This document shows positions 1 to 6,581 of a stretch of DNA of 41,712 bases, one piece after another. The translations under genes were made by a program, and so were the position numbers. The stretch lies in contig JAEWVC010000047.1 of the NCBI GenBank assembly GCA_023459275.1, positions 1 through 41,712 of the forward strand, given 5' to 3'. The first letter of the stretch is position 1. The number at the start of each line of letters is the position of its first letter. Under the pieces are notes generated by a model. It saw only the letters and a program-made list of their open reading frames with translations, was not told the DNA's origin and ran no database searches. This stretch comes from Bacillota bacterium. GTDB lineage: Bacteria > Bacillota > Clostridia > Christensenellales > Aristaeellaceae.

Positions 1-180
1 CTCAAGAACCGCCTGGCGGTTCTTGATCAGCTTTTCCAACTGGGCGATTTTTTTGTCGGCCAGGGCGATGCGGCCTTCAAAATCCCAGGTGCGGGGCTTG
101 CGTTTTTTTGGTGCCGGTTTTCCGGGCTGCGCCTCCACAACGGGCGCGCCGGCAGGCTTCTTTCCACGGGGCACGGTCAT
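1..180 (-). CDS. Hypothetical protein, N-terminal fragment (cut by window edge)
   Basis: The reading frame opens at an ATG at 180-178 and runs off the left edge, giving 60 residues. The start is preceded by GAAAGGAAGG, close to the ATG, and by a good promoter at 254-225. The visible part begins MTVPRGKKPAG. It is rich in Lys, Pro and Ala up to about residue 35 and then changes to a charged, probably helical or coiled-coil stretch (IALADKKIAQLEKLIKNRQ). The basic tail followed by a helix would suit a small nucleic-acid or ribosome-associated protein, but I do not recognise a family. It is transcribed separately from the RraA operon, whose terminator lies between them. Confidence 0.6.
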   Translation of the reverse strand, partial: MTVPRGKKPAGAPVVEAQPGKPAPKKRKPRTWDFEGRIALADKKIAQLEKLIKNRQAVLE

Positions 181-224
181 CCTTCCTTTCGCATTGCTCG
201 ATTAAGCAAACTCTTCCTGTTCGC

Positions 225-254
225 ATTGTAAGCCATTTGTTGCGCGCATGTCAA
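225..254 (-). promoter_or_regulatory. Promoter of the edge hypothetical gene
   Basis: On the minus strand TTGACA (254-249) is followed after 18 bp by TACAAT (230-225), about 45 bp before the ATG at 180. There is no GTATAC palindrome here, unlike the promoters of the neighbouring catabolic operons, so this gene is probably outside that regulon. Confidence 0.6.
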
Positions 255-351
255 TATTCCGTAAGCACAAAAGGCCCGTTGTCCGCTGCTTCCAGAAGTC
301 CCTTCATACAAACGGCAAAGCCGGCCCTGAACCGTTCCCCCGGGAATGGCA

Positions 352-388
352 AAAGGGGAGGGCTTTTTCACAAAGCCCTTCCCCTTAT
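352..388 (-). terminator. Rho-independent terminator of the RraA operon
   Basis: Read on the minus strand, AAGGGGAAGGGCTTT and AAAGCCCTCCCCTTTT form a stem of about 14 bp with a tiny loop, ending in a T-rich tail. It begins about 10 bp after the stop of the last RraA gene (398). It resembles the palindromic elements at 2552, 5471 and 18672. Confidence 0.75.
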
Positions 389-397
389 CCGCTTCCT

Positions 398-1078
398 TTA
401 CTTTTCCGCCTCGTGGGTCTGCAGTTTATGATAGCCTGTTTGCCGCCTGGCCTCCTTCAAGGGGATACCGGAGAGCACCAGCTCCTCGATATGCTTTTCC
501 GTGGCGGCAATGGTTTCGGCGATCTTCAAAACCTCCAAGGAATGCTCCGCGGGAACGCGGATGGCCCCGGAATCATCGGCCATGATCAGGTCGCCTGGGT
601 TCACCTGCACACCGCTTATGGACACCGGCACCTGAACCGCGTCCACAAATACCCGGTCCTTGCCGGTCACCATGTAGCAGCCCTTGGAGAATATGGGGTA
701 TTGCAGCCTGCGGATGGCGGGAATATCCCGGCACACGCCGTCGATCACCGTGCCGGCGATGCCCGCCTGCTTGGCAGCGATGGCCATGATATCGCCCCAC
801 ACGGTGCAGGTATCCCTGCCGCCGTTGTCGATGACCACCACCTGGCCGGGGGCCACATCGTCCAGGTAATCCCCCACGGTGCCCTTGACTGTGCCGCAGG
901 GCAGGTAATGCACGGTATAGGCCTGTCCGCACAGGGAAGTGCCGGGCACAACGCTTGCGACCTTGTGAAGCCCGCAGGGAGGCAGGCCAAACTTGTCCGC
1001 CGCATCGGAAACGCTGGTGGTGTCCAGCTTTTGAAAGCGTTCGATGACGCTCTTTTCAAGCACGATCCCGTTTGCCAT
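398..1078 (-). CDS. RraA-family aldolase/decarboxylase-like protein (copy A)
   Basis: The 226-residue protein has the RraA/HMG-aldolase fold signatures. PGQVVVIDNGGR lies near residues 77-88, and IDGVCRDIPAIRRLQYPIFSKG follows at about 112-133, including the Arg-Asp pair that holds the divalent metal and pyruvate enolate in class II HMG/CHA aldolases. NPGDLIMADDSGAIRVP follows near 160. Family members cleave 4-hydroxy-4-methyl-2-oxoglutarate-type compounds or decarboxylate oxaloacetate; others (RraA proper) inhibit RNase E. The ATG at 1078 has AAAGGAGG eight bases upstream, overlapping the end of copy B, so it is the last gene of a three-gene operon. The presence of catalytic motifs and the catabolic setting favour an enzyme. 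The exact substrate is unknown. Confidence 0.85.
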   Translation of the reverse strand: MANGIVLEKSVIERFQKLDTTSVSDAADKFGLPPCGLHKVASVVPGTSLCGQAYTVHYLPCGTVKGTVGDYLDDVAPGQVVVIDNGGRDTCTVWGDIMAIAAKQAGIAGTVIDGVCRDIPAIRRLQYPIFSKGCYMVTGKDRVFVDAVQVPVSISGVQVNPGDLIMADDSGAIRVPAEHSLEVLKIAETIAATEKHIEELVLSGIPLKEARRQTGYHKLQTHEAEK

Positions 1079-1092
1079 AGAAAGCGCCTCCT

Positions 1093-1752
1093 TTATTTGA
1101 GCATTTTTTCATAGCCGTACTTTTGGTCCACTTCCAGGGAGGAAAGGCCGGCCCTCAGATCGGCGACCATGCTCTCTTCCTTCTCAAAAAGCTCACGGGC
1201 CTTTATGAGCACCTTATCAAGATGCTCCTGGGGGATGATCACCACGCCGCTGCGGTCGGCGATCACCGCGTCGCCGGGGCGCACCTGCACGCCGCCGAAC
1301 TGGATCATGGCATTGGTGGATTCCTCCATGATCCGGCCCCGGGCGGTAGCCACCACAGCCCCCCGGGAATACACGGGGAAGCCGATCTCCACATAATCAT
1401 CCACATCGCGGCAGGCCCCGTCGATCACCACGCCGGAGATGCCCTTCATTTGCGCGCCGTTGGCCAGGATGCCCCCCCAGCAGGAGGTATCCAGGCGCCC
1501 GCCGTTGTCGATGACAACCACATCCCCCGCCTTGGCGGCCTCGATGGCTTTGATGCCAAGATGGGTCTTTCCCTTGGTTTCCCCGGCGGCAGTAAGCTTG
1601 ACAGTAACAGCCTCGCCCACGATTTTTTTGACGCCCTCATAGATTGGGCGGATGCCGTAAGTGGACCCTTTCAAACCCAGCGCGTCCAGCGCGTCGGATA
1701 CATTGGTGGTGGAAAGCCTCATCAGCGCTTCCCGGACGGTTGCCTCCATCAT
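1093..1752 (-). CDS. RraA-family aldolase/decarboxylase-like protein (copy B)
   Basis: A 219-residue RraA-family protein and middle gene of the operon. It shows GDVVVIDNGGRLDTSCWGG, then IDGACRDVDDYVEIGFPVYSRG with the metal-binding Arg-Asp, and RPGDAVIADRSGVVIIP. The ATG at 1752 is preferred over an in-frame ATG at 1770 because AAGGGGG sits five bases before it. Copies A and B share the N-terminal TTNVSDALD/TTSVSDAADK region, which is typical of the demethylmenaquinone-methyltransferase-like annotation often given to this family. That annotation is historically wrong, and no methyltransferase motif is present. It is 27 bp from copy C and 14 bp from copy A. It may act as a hetero-oligomer with its neighbours or on a different stereoisomer; this is inference. 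Confidence 0.85.
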   Translation of the reverse strand: MMEATVREALMRLSTTNVSDALDALGLKGSTYGIRPIYEGVKKIVGEAVTVKLTAAGETKGKTHLGIKAIEAAKAGDVVVIDNGGRLDTSCWGGILANGAQMKGISGVVIDGACRDVDDYVEIGFPVYSRGAVVATARGRIMEESTNAMIQFGGVQVRPGDAVIADRSGVVIIPQEHLDKVLIKARELFEKEESMVADLRAGLSSLEVDQKYGYEKMLK

Positions 1753-1779
1753 AAATTCCCCCTTGTCCATCAGTATGCT

Positions 1780-2454
1780 TTATTCTTCTTCCACACAGCC
1801 GCAGCGGCGCAGCACCGCCTCGTACCCGTAGATGTCAAAGATGGAACGGCCCTTGCGGATTTCTTCCATGGTTTTCTGTTCCTTTGCCACCCGGGCGTCG
1901 CTTTTTGCCAGGATTTCCGCCGCATTTTCCAGCGGGATCACCACCACGCCGTCGTCATCCCCCAAAATGATGTCGCCGGGGCGCACGATCACGTCCCCCG
2001 CGCTGATGGGGTGGTTGATCAGGCCCAGGCTTTCCTTTACCGTACCCACGATGCTGATGGCCGCGGAAAAGACCGGGAAACCCATATCAATGATCTCATG
2101 GGTGTCCCGCACAGAGCCCGTGGTTACCAGACCGCCCACGCCCTTGACGCTGCACTCCAGCGCCATCATTTCCCCAAAGGGGCCGCTTTCCAACACCCGG
2201 CCTCCGTCAGCCACCACCACATCACCTTTTTGGCATTCCTTGATGGCCTTCAAGAGCATGATGTTGTCCCCTGCCTGCATTTTTACCGTAAACGCCGGGC
2301 CGCAAACCTTCATCCCCCGGGCTAGGGGCTTGATGGCATGGTGCATGGCGCCGAACCGGCCCATGGCCTCGTGCACCGTAGCCGAGCCGTGGCGGAAAAA
2401 GCCTTCGATCAGCGCCGCATCCGGCCTTTGAATATGCTTGATAACATGAATCAT
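1780..2454 (-). CDS. 4-carboxy-4-hydroxy-2-oxoadipate aldolase-like protein (LigK/GalC type)
   Basis: A 224-residue RraA-family member. From memory it resembles LigK/GalC along its length: IQRPDAALIEGFFRHGSATV then HEAMGRFGAMH at the N terminus, GPAFTVKMQAGDNIM, GDVVVADGG, GSVRDTHEIIDMGFPVFS with the metal-binding Arg-Asp, and RPGDIILGDDDGVVVIPLE. LigK/GalC cleaves 4-carboxy-4-hydroxy-2-oxoadipate to pyruvate and oxaloacetate and also decarboxylates oxaloacetate. The ATG at 2454 has AGGAG seven bases upstream; a longer frame from 2484 has no better site. It is the first gene of the operon, behind a GTATAC-controlled promoter. The substrate is probably a branched hydroxy-oxo-dicarboxylate, but assignment within the family is tentative. 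Confidence 0.75.
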   Translation of the reverse strand: MIHVIKHIQRPDAALIEGFFRHGSATVHEAMGRFGAMHHAIKPLARGMKVCGPAFTVKMQAGDNIMLLKAIKECQKGDVVVADGGRVLESGPFGEMMALECSVKGVGGLVTTGSVRDTHEIIDMGFPVFSAAISIVGTVKESLGLINHPISAGDVIVRPGDIILGDDDGVVVIPLENAAEILAKSDARVAKEQKTMEEIRKGRSIFDIYGYEAVLRRCGCVEEE

Positions 2455-2495
2455 ACGTCGCACTCCTTTTTTCTCTGCTGGCACGCAAATTGTCG

Positions 2496-2539
2496 ACAGA
2501 TTGTATACATATCATAGCACGGAGAATGAAGGATGTCAA
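2496..2539 (-). promoter_or_regulatory. Promoter and GTATAC operator of the RraA operon
   Basis: Minus strand: TTGACA (2539-2534), 17-bp spacer, TATGAT (2516-2511), then GTATACAATCTGT (2508-2496) at the expected transcription start. The same 13 bases occur downstream of the -10 at 17806-17794. A palindrome of this kind over the start site fits repression by a GntR/FCD regulator, and the two such regulators at 17992 and 24741 are the obvious candidates. Confidence 0.75.
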
Positions 2540-2551
2540 TCACAGGAGAAA

Positions 2552-2610
2552 GCGGGAAGGGCCATTTTGCAAAATGGGCTTTTTGCGGACCCATCCCCGA
2601 AAAGCTTTAT
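2552..2610. repeat. Dispersed palindromic element, degenerate copy
   Basis: Begins GCGGGAAGGGC and later carries ACCCATCC and AAAAGCTTTA, in the same order and spacing as the intact copy at 18671-18730, but the second arm of the palindrome has decayed. A shorter hairpin (GCCATTTTGC/GCAAAATGGG) followed by TTTTT remains on the plus strand. It lies between the end of the FAD gene at 2635 and the RraA promoter, where a terminator is expected. Confidence 0.5.
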
Positions 2611-2634
2611 CAAAAGGGGGAGAAAAAAACGGGA

Positions 2635-4578
2635 TCAATATACGTTTTGGTGCTCCCGGTAGGCGCGCCACACATTTTCAAAGAAACTGTCCTCTTGCGG
2701 GATGGGATGTACGTCCCGCCAATGGAAATCGATGTCCGCGCCGTTCCATTCGGCTTCCTGCACACGGCTGCTGAACTGCCCGTCATCGGGCACAAAACTG
2801 CAAAGTGCCGAAAGGGAGGATGTTTCCTTTCCATCCTTTCCCTCAAAGCAGATGGCAGCGCCGCGGCTCAGGCCACCCGTCCGCTGGTAATCGATCATGG
2901 CGGCCAAAACCATAACCTGGGTCCGCAATGTATCCAGATACAGGTAAAATGCCGCCGCCTCCCCCATGCTTCGGATGCGGACATGGGCGGCCGGGTCTGT
3001 CAGGACGGCTTTCATTGGGAGAAGCAGTTTTTTCATGGATGTTACGTCCCGCACCGCCCCGGCCGCCCTGCTCATGCCTGATGCCGCTTCGCTTTTCAGC
3101 GCCTCCAGGTTGGAATCTTCTTTCAGGCACCGTTCCAAGAGGGAGATGGCGTCCAGTGCCTGGGCTTCGGAGGTTTTTAAAAGCGCGGGGGCGGGACCGC
3201 CCGTCCGCTTGAGGCTTATAAACCTGGCGGCCCGCTCCGCGCCTGCTTGCCCCGCGTTCAGGGCGCTGCCGCCGGGACGGTAGACGCCGTGGGTGCCGGC
3301 CGCCTCCCCCACGGCGAAAAGCCCGGGAACATCCGTCTGCCACCAGGCATCCACCGCGATGCCGCCGTTTTGGTGCTGGACGCACAGCGCGATCTCCAAC
3401 ATCTGTGTATTGATGTCCACGCCCTTTTCCCGGTACAGCGCCACGGCGGGTTCGTTCATATGCTTCAGGCGTGCGATGGGCGTATCCAGCAGCGCGCCGG
3501 CGTTTTTCAGGTAGGCATAGGCTTCCGCGTCCAGGAGCGAAAAATCGAATTTCTCCCCCAGGGGATTTTTTCGGAAATCCAGAAAGACGCGGCGGTTTTT
3601 GACCTTGGTCTCCAGATAGACCGCCAGGTCGATCAGGGAGGAACCGTCCTTCGCCTTGCGGGTGTCAAAGGGCCACTGGTACCCCTTGAGGAAGGTCAAA
3701 GTCAGCAGCCGCCCGGGATCCGGGATCACTTCCAGCAGAAACTCCCGCGCATCCCCGCCCTTTTCATCGGTGGAAACGAAGCGGGGCAGCGCCTGCATGT
3801 AGGTGCCGGACACATTCCAGCGGGGGGCGATAGAGGCCAGGCCGTACTGCCATTCCGTGAGGTTTTTCCCCTTGGCGCCGGCCCAATAGGCGGCGCCGGA
3901 CATGCCCGTGTGCCCAAGGGGATAGCAGCTGTCCCGGTACACCCCCGCCGGCCCGCCGGTGGCCCAGACAATGTTGCGGCAGAGGAACACCTCAAAGCGC
4001 GGCTCTCCTTTCGTGACAAGGCACAAAAGCCCCTGGACGCCATCCTCCCCCGTAAGGATCCGCACCGCCAGCCTGCCCTCAAGGATCCTTTCGCCCTTCT
4101 CCGCCGCTTCCCTTTCCAGCGCTTCCGCCATAAAGCGGCTGGTAAGCGGCCCGGCGGAGGTGGCCCGGGCCCTTGGATCATGGTCCGTCTTATAGCCCGC
4201 ATATTCTCCGTACCGGTTCATTGGGAAGGGCACACCCAACTCGCACAGCCGCAAAAAATTAGGTGCGGACAGGGCGGCCTCACACAGGGCATGCTCCCCG
4301 TCCACGCAACCGCCGGAAAACAGCGTCCGCGCCATTTCCCCTACGGAATCCGGCTCATTGCCGGACAGACTGAGCTTGTAGTAGGTCTGCTTGTCCGACC
4401 CCGCGTTGCGGGAAGTACCGCCCTCCCTGGAATCCGCTATAAGGGCAATGTCCCGCTGCCCGTAATGGATAAGCCGGTTTGCCGCCGCAAGGCCCGCGCA
4501 GCCCGCGCCCACCACCACGGTATTGAAGGCATAGACCGTAAGCTCCCGCCCACCGATGCTTATTTCTTTGCGTATCAT
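2635..4578 (-). CDS. FAD-dependent oxidoreductase, fumarate-reductase/aspartate-oxidase-like flavoprotein
   Basis: A 647-residue flavoprotein. The dinucleotide-binding motif VVVGAGCAGLAAANRL sits near residues 21-36, REGGTSRNAGSDKQTYYKLS follows at about 50-70, NIVWATGGPAG is central, and the second FAD motif GLFAVGEAAGTHGVYRPGGS with ALNAGQAGAERAA is near 430-465. These are features of the SdhA/FrdA/NadB superfamily. The C-terminal TESRGxHYR catalytic motif seen in the two other flavoproteins of this window is absent; the end instead reads FHWRDVHPIPQEDSFF. It may therefore be a different subfamily with its own substrate. The ATG at 4578 has AGGAG eight bases upstream and is chosen over a GTG nine bases earlier. 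It lies 12 bp after the SDR gene and is co-transcribed with it. Confidence 0.8.
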   Translation of the reverse strand: MIRKEISIGGRELTVYAFNTVVVGAGCAGLAAANRLIHYGQRDIALIADSREGGTSRNAGSDKQTYYKLSLSGNEPDSVGEMARTLFSGGCVDGEHALCEAALSAPNFLRLCELGVPFPMNRYGEYAGYKTDHDPRARATSAGPLTSRFMAEALEREAAEKGERILEGRLAVRILTGEDGVQGLLCLVTKGEPRFEVFLCRNIVWATGGPAGVYRDSCYPLGHTGMSGAAYWAGAKGKNLTEWQYGLASIAPRWNVSGTYMQALPRFVSTDEKGGDAREFLLEVIPDPGRLLTLTFLKGYQWPFDTRKAKDGSSLIDLAVYLETKVKNRRVFLDFRKNPLGEKFDFSLLDAEAYAYLKNAGALLDTPIARLKHMNEPAVALYREKGVDINTQMLEIALCVQHQNGGIAVDAWWQTDVPGLFAVGEAAGTHGVYRPGGSALNAGQAGAERAARFISLKRTGGPAPALLKTSEAQALDAISLLERCLKEDSNLEALKSEAASGMSRAAGAVRDVTSMKKLLLPMKAVLTDPAAHVRIRSMGEAAAFYLYLDTLRTQVMVLAAMIDYQRTGGLSRGAAICFEGKDGKETSSLSALCSFVPDDGQFSSRVQEAEWNGADIDFHWRDVHPIPQEDSFFENVWRAYREHQNVY

Positions 4579-4590
4579 GGTTCGCACTCC

Positions 4591-5361
4591 TCAGATGCTG
4601 CGGATGTTCATAAACCCCCCGTCCACATGGAGGACCTGGCCGGTAGTGTACGTCAAATTTCCGCTTGCCAGAAGCGACACCGCATTGGCCACATCCTCCG
4701 GGGTGCCCCAGCGGTGGATGGGGAATTCCGGCCCCTGCAAAAGGCGGTCGTATTTTTCCGTGACGGCACCGGTCATGTCCGTTTTGATAATGCCCGGCTG
4801 CACCTCGTACACATAGATGCCCTCCCCCGCCAGCCTTCCGGCGAAGAGCCTGGTAAGCATGGACACCCCCGCCTTGCTGACGCAATATTCGGCGCGGTTC
4901 ACGGAGGAGACGGTTGCGGAAAAGCTGGAGATGTTGACGATGATCCCCCGCGTTTCCCCCGGCGCTTTCGGCTGTCCAAGCATGGCGTTGGCCACAAGCT
5001 GCGTTAAAAACATGGTGCCCTTCAGGTTGACACCCAGAACAAAATCGAAGGATTCCTCCGTCATTTCCAGAATATCCCGCCGCTCTTTCGGCGCCACGCC
5101 CGCGTTGTTCACCAGCACATCGATGTGCCCGTACCTTGCGGACGCTTCCTGCACAAACTTTCTTCGATCCGCATCCAAGGCAAGGTCTCCCTGAAAATAA
5201 AAGACTTCGCCCGTTTCAAGAAGCGGCGCGAAGCTCTCCCGGCAAGCCTCCGGAGGACGCGTGCCCAGCACGCAGACGGCATAGCCGTCCCTGACCATAT
5301 TTTTCACGATGGCCAGGCCGATCCCGCGGGAGCCGCCCGTTACCATGGCAACCTTTTTCAC
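4591..5361 (-). CDS. Short-chain dehydrogenase/reductase (FabG-like)
   Basis: A 256-residue classical SDR. It has TGGSRGIG for NAD(P) binding at residues 8-15, NNAG near 88, IIVNISS with the catalytic Ser near 140, YCVSK with the Tyr/Lys pair near 160, and QPGIIKTDM and VDGG motifs at the C terminus. It interconverts a hydroxyl and a carbonyl group on a small substrate with NAD(P)H. I choose the GTG at 5361 because GGGAGG lies six bases upstream; the in-frame ATG at 5379 would place that site inside the gene. It is first gene of a two-gene operon with the FAD protein at 2635 and sits behind an extended -10 promoter containing GTATAC. FabG itself is unlikely, since no fatty-acid genes are nearby. 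Confidence 0.9.
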   Translation of the reverse strand: MKKVAMVTGGSRGIGLAIVKNMVRDGYAVCVLGTRPPEACRESFAPLLETGEVFYFQGDLALDADRRKFVQEASARYGHIDVLVNNAGVAPKERRDILEMTEESFDFVLGVNLKGTMFLTQLVANAMLGQPKAPGETRGIIVNISSFSATVSSVNRAEYCVSKAGVSMLTRLFAGRLAGEGIYVYEVQPGIIKTDMTGAVTEKYDRLLQGPEFPIHRWGTPEDVANAVSLLASGNLTYTTGQVLHVDGGFMNIRSI

Positions 5362-5408
5362 AGGATACCTCCCATTCATGTTTTTCCGGCACACATAATA
5401 ACATGCTT

Positions 5409-5417
5409 AGTATACCA
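5409..5417 (-). promoter_or_regulatory. Extended -10 promoter with embedded GTATAC operator (SDR operon)
   Basis: Minus strand TGGTATACT: an extended -10 (TG-n-TATACT) that itself contains the palindrome GTATAC (5415-5410), about 50 bp before the SDR start. No good -35 is visible at 17 bp, as expected for extended -10 promoters. Operator and -10 coincide, so binding would block RNA polymerase. Confidence 0.55.
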
Positions 5418-5470
5418 TACATCCAAAAGCACCGGCAGAACCAGTGTCCCCTTATTTTCCCCAAAAACAA

Positions 5471-5525
5471 AGTTTTTGAAGGAGGGGTACGGGGAGGGAG
5501 CTTTTTTCAAAAAACTCTCTCCCCG
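5471..5525. repeat. Dispersed palindromic element / bidirectional terminator
   Basis: Contains AGTTTTTGAAGGAGGGGTAC followed by an inverted repeat (CGGGGAGGGAG...CTCTCTCCCCG, 5490-5525) with a T6/A6 centre. The flank and stem match the copy at 18671-18730 in opposite orientation. It lies just after the TAXI gene stop (5574, minus strand) and before the next operon's promoter, so it probably terminates the upstream operon. Confidence 0.65.
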
Positions 5526-5573
5526 CCCCGGAACTCCTCCAAAAAGAGGCATTAAGCAAGAACGGGACGCCGG

Positions 5574-6521
5574 TTAGTCCAGCGTGAAGCCCATTTCCTC
5601 ATAGAAGCGGCGCGCGCCGGGATGCAGGGGCACCAGGGAATCCTTATAGCCCTGGAAATCCATGATGGCAAGGGAAGGATGCACGGTCTTGAGGTATTCC
5701 AGGTTCTCATAGATGGCCTTGGTGATCTGGTATACCAGTTCCTCGTCCATATCGGGGGAGCAGACCAGGATGTCCTGCACGCCCAGGGAAAGGACGTCTT
5801 GGTCGATCCCCGGGTACGTGCCGGCGGGGATGGTGGCAGCGCCATAGTAGGGCAGATCGGTGGTGATCTTTTCCAGAATCTCCGGCTCCATGGAGATGAT
5901 GTTCACAGGATCGGTCACCGCCACGGTGGAGATGGCCTCCAGCGGGGGGGCACCGTGGGGCACATTGACATCCACGCGGCCGTCCTTCATAGCTTCCGCG
6001 CCGTCCGAATAGGACACGTTGCTGATGTTCATGTCAGTCATTTGCAGGCCCCAGTAGGGCAGGATCTCCTCGAAGATCAGCGCCCCGCCGCCGCCGGCCG
6101 GTCCGATGGCAACATTCTTGCCCTTGAGATCGGTCATTTTGGTAATGTTGGAGGAAGCCAGGGAGTTGAACTGAATGATGCTGTACTGCAGCGTGCAGAT
6201 GCCGGCGATATCATACTTCTCGGTATAGGGGGCTACGCCGTTCACGGCGCGCATGCCGGAGTAGAAGTTGGTGATGCCCAGCTCCGACTCACCGGTGGCC
6301 ACCTTGATGGCGTTGGCCGTGGAGCCCTGGGAGATGATGTTGTTTACCGTCAGGCCGTCCACCTTGGTGGTCAAAAGTTCGGCAAGGCCGGAACCGACGA
6401 CATAATACGTCCCGCCCAGGCTGGCTGAAACCAGCGAGAACACCTGATCCGCCAGGGCGCCGCCCGCCGTCATGACCATGACAGCCGCCAGCAGCAGGGA
6501 AACCAGTTTCCTTGTTTTCAT
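5574..6521 (-). CDS. TAXI-family TRAP transporter substrate-binding protein (1)
   Basis: A 315-residue extracytoplasmic binding protein. Residues 1-24 form a signal peptide (MKTRKLVSLLLAAVMVMTAG) ending GALA before DQ; no lipobox cysteine is present. The mature start SLVSASLGGTYYVVGSGLAE and the central DLKGKNVAIGPAGGGG loop are diagnostic of the TAXI family. The C terminus HPGARRFYEEMGF is also typical. TAXI proteins feed fused TRAP permeases, usually with carboxylates driven by an ion gradient. AAAGGAGA seven bases before ATG 6521 gives the start. It is the last gene of the operon FrdA-like, FrdB-like, permease, TAXI, which suggests the imported acid is the substrate, or its precursor, of the flavoprotein. 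The ligand is unknown. Confidence 0.92.
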   Translation of the reverse strand: MKTRKLVSLLLAAVMVMTAGGALADQVFSLVSASLGGTYYVVGSGLAELLTTKVDGLTVNNIISQGSTANAIKVATGESELGITNFYSGMRAVNGVAPYTEKYDIAGICTLQYSIIQFNSLASSNITKMTDLKGKNVAIGPAGGGGALIFEEILPYWGLQMTDMNISNVSYSDGAEAMKDGRVDVNVPHGAPPLEAISTVAVTDPVNIISMEPEILEKITTDLPYYGAATIPAGTYPGIDQDVLSLGVQDILVCSPDMDEELVYQITKAIYENLEYLKTVHPSLAIMDFQGYKDSLVPLHPGARRFYEEMGFTLD

Positions 6522-6581
6522 GGGAATCTCTCCTTTTTCATATTTCCAGCGCAGCCACGCCGCGCCGAATACCCATACAGA

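Noticed and set aside
248..1114. Long plus-strand frame opposite the first RraA gene
   Set aside because: It is antisense to a gene with clear family motifs, rich in His, Gly and Ala as expected for the shadow of G+C-rich coding DNA, and has no ribosome site.
3247..5007. 586-codon plus-strand frame opposite the FAD and SDR genes
   Set aside because: It spans two real minus-strand genes and the junction between them; composition is that of an antisense shadow.
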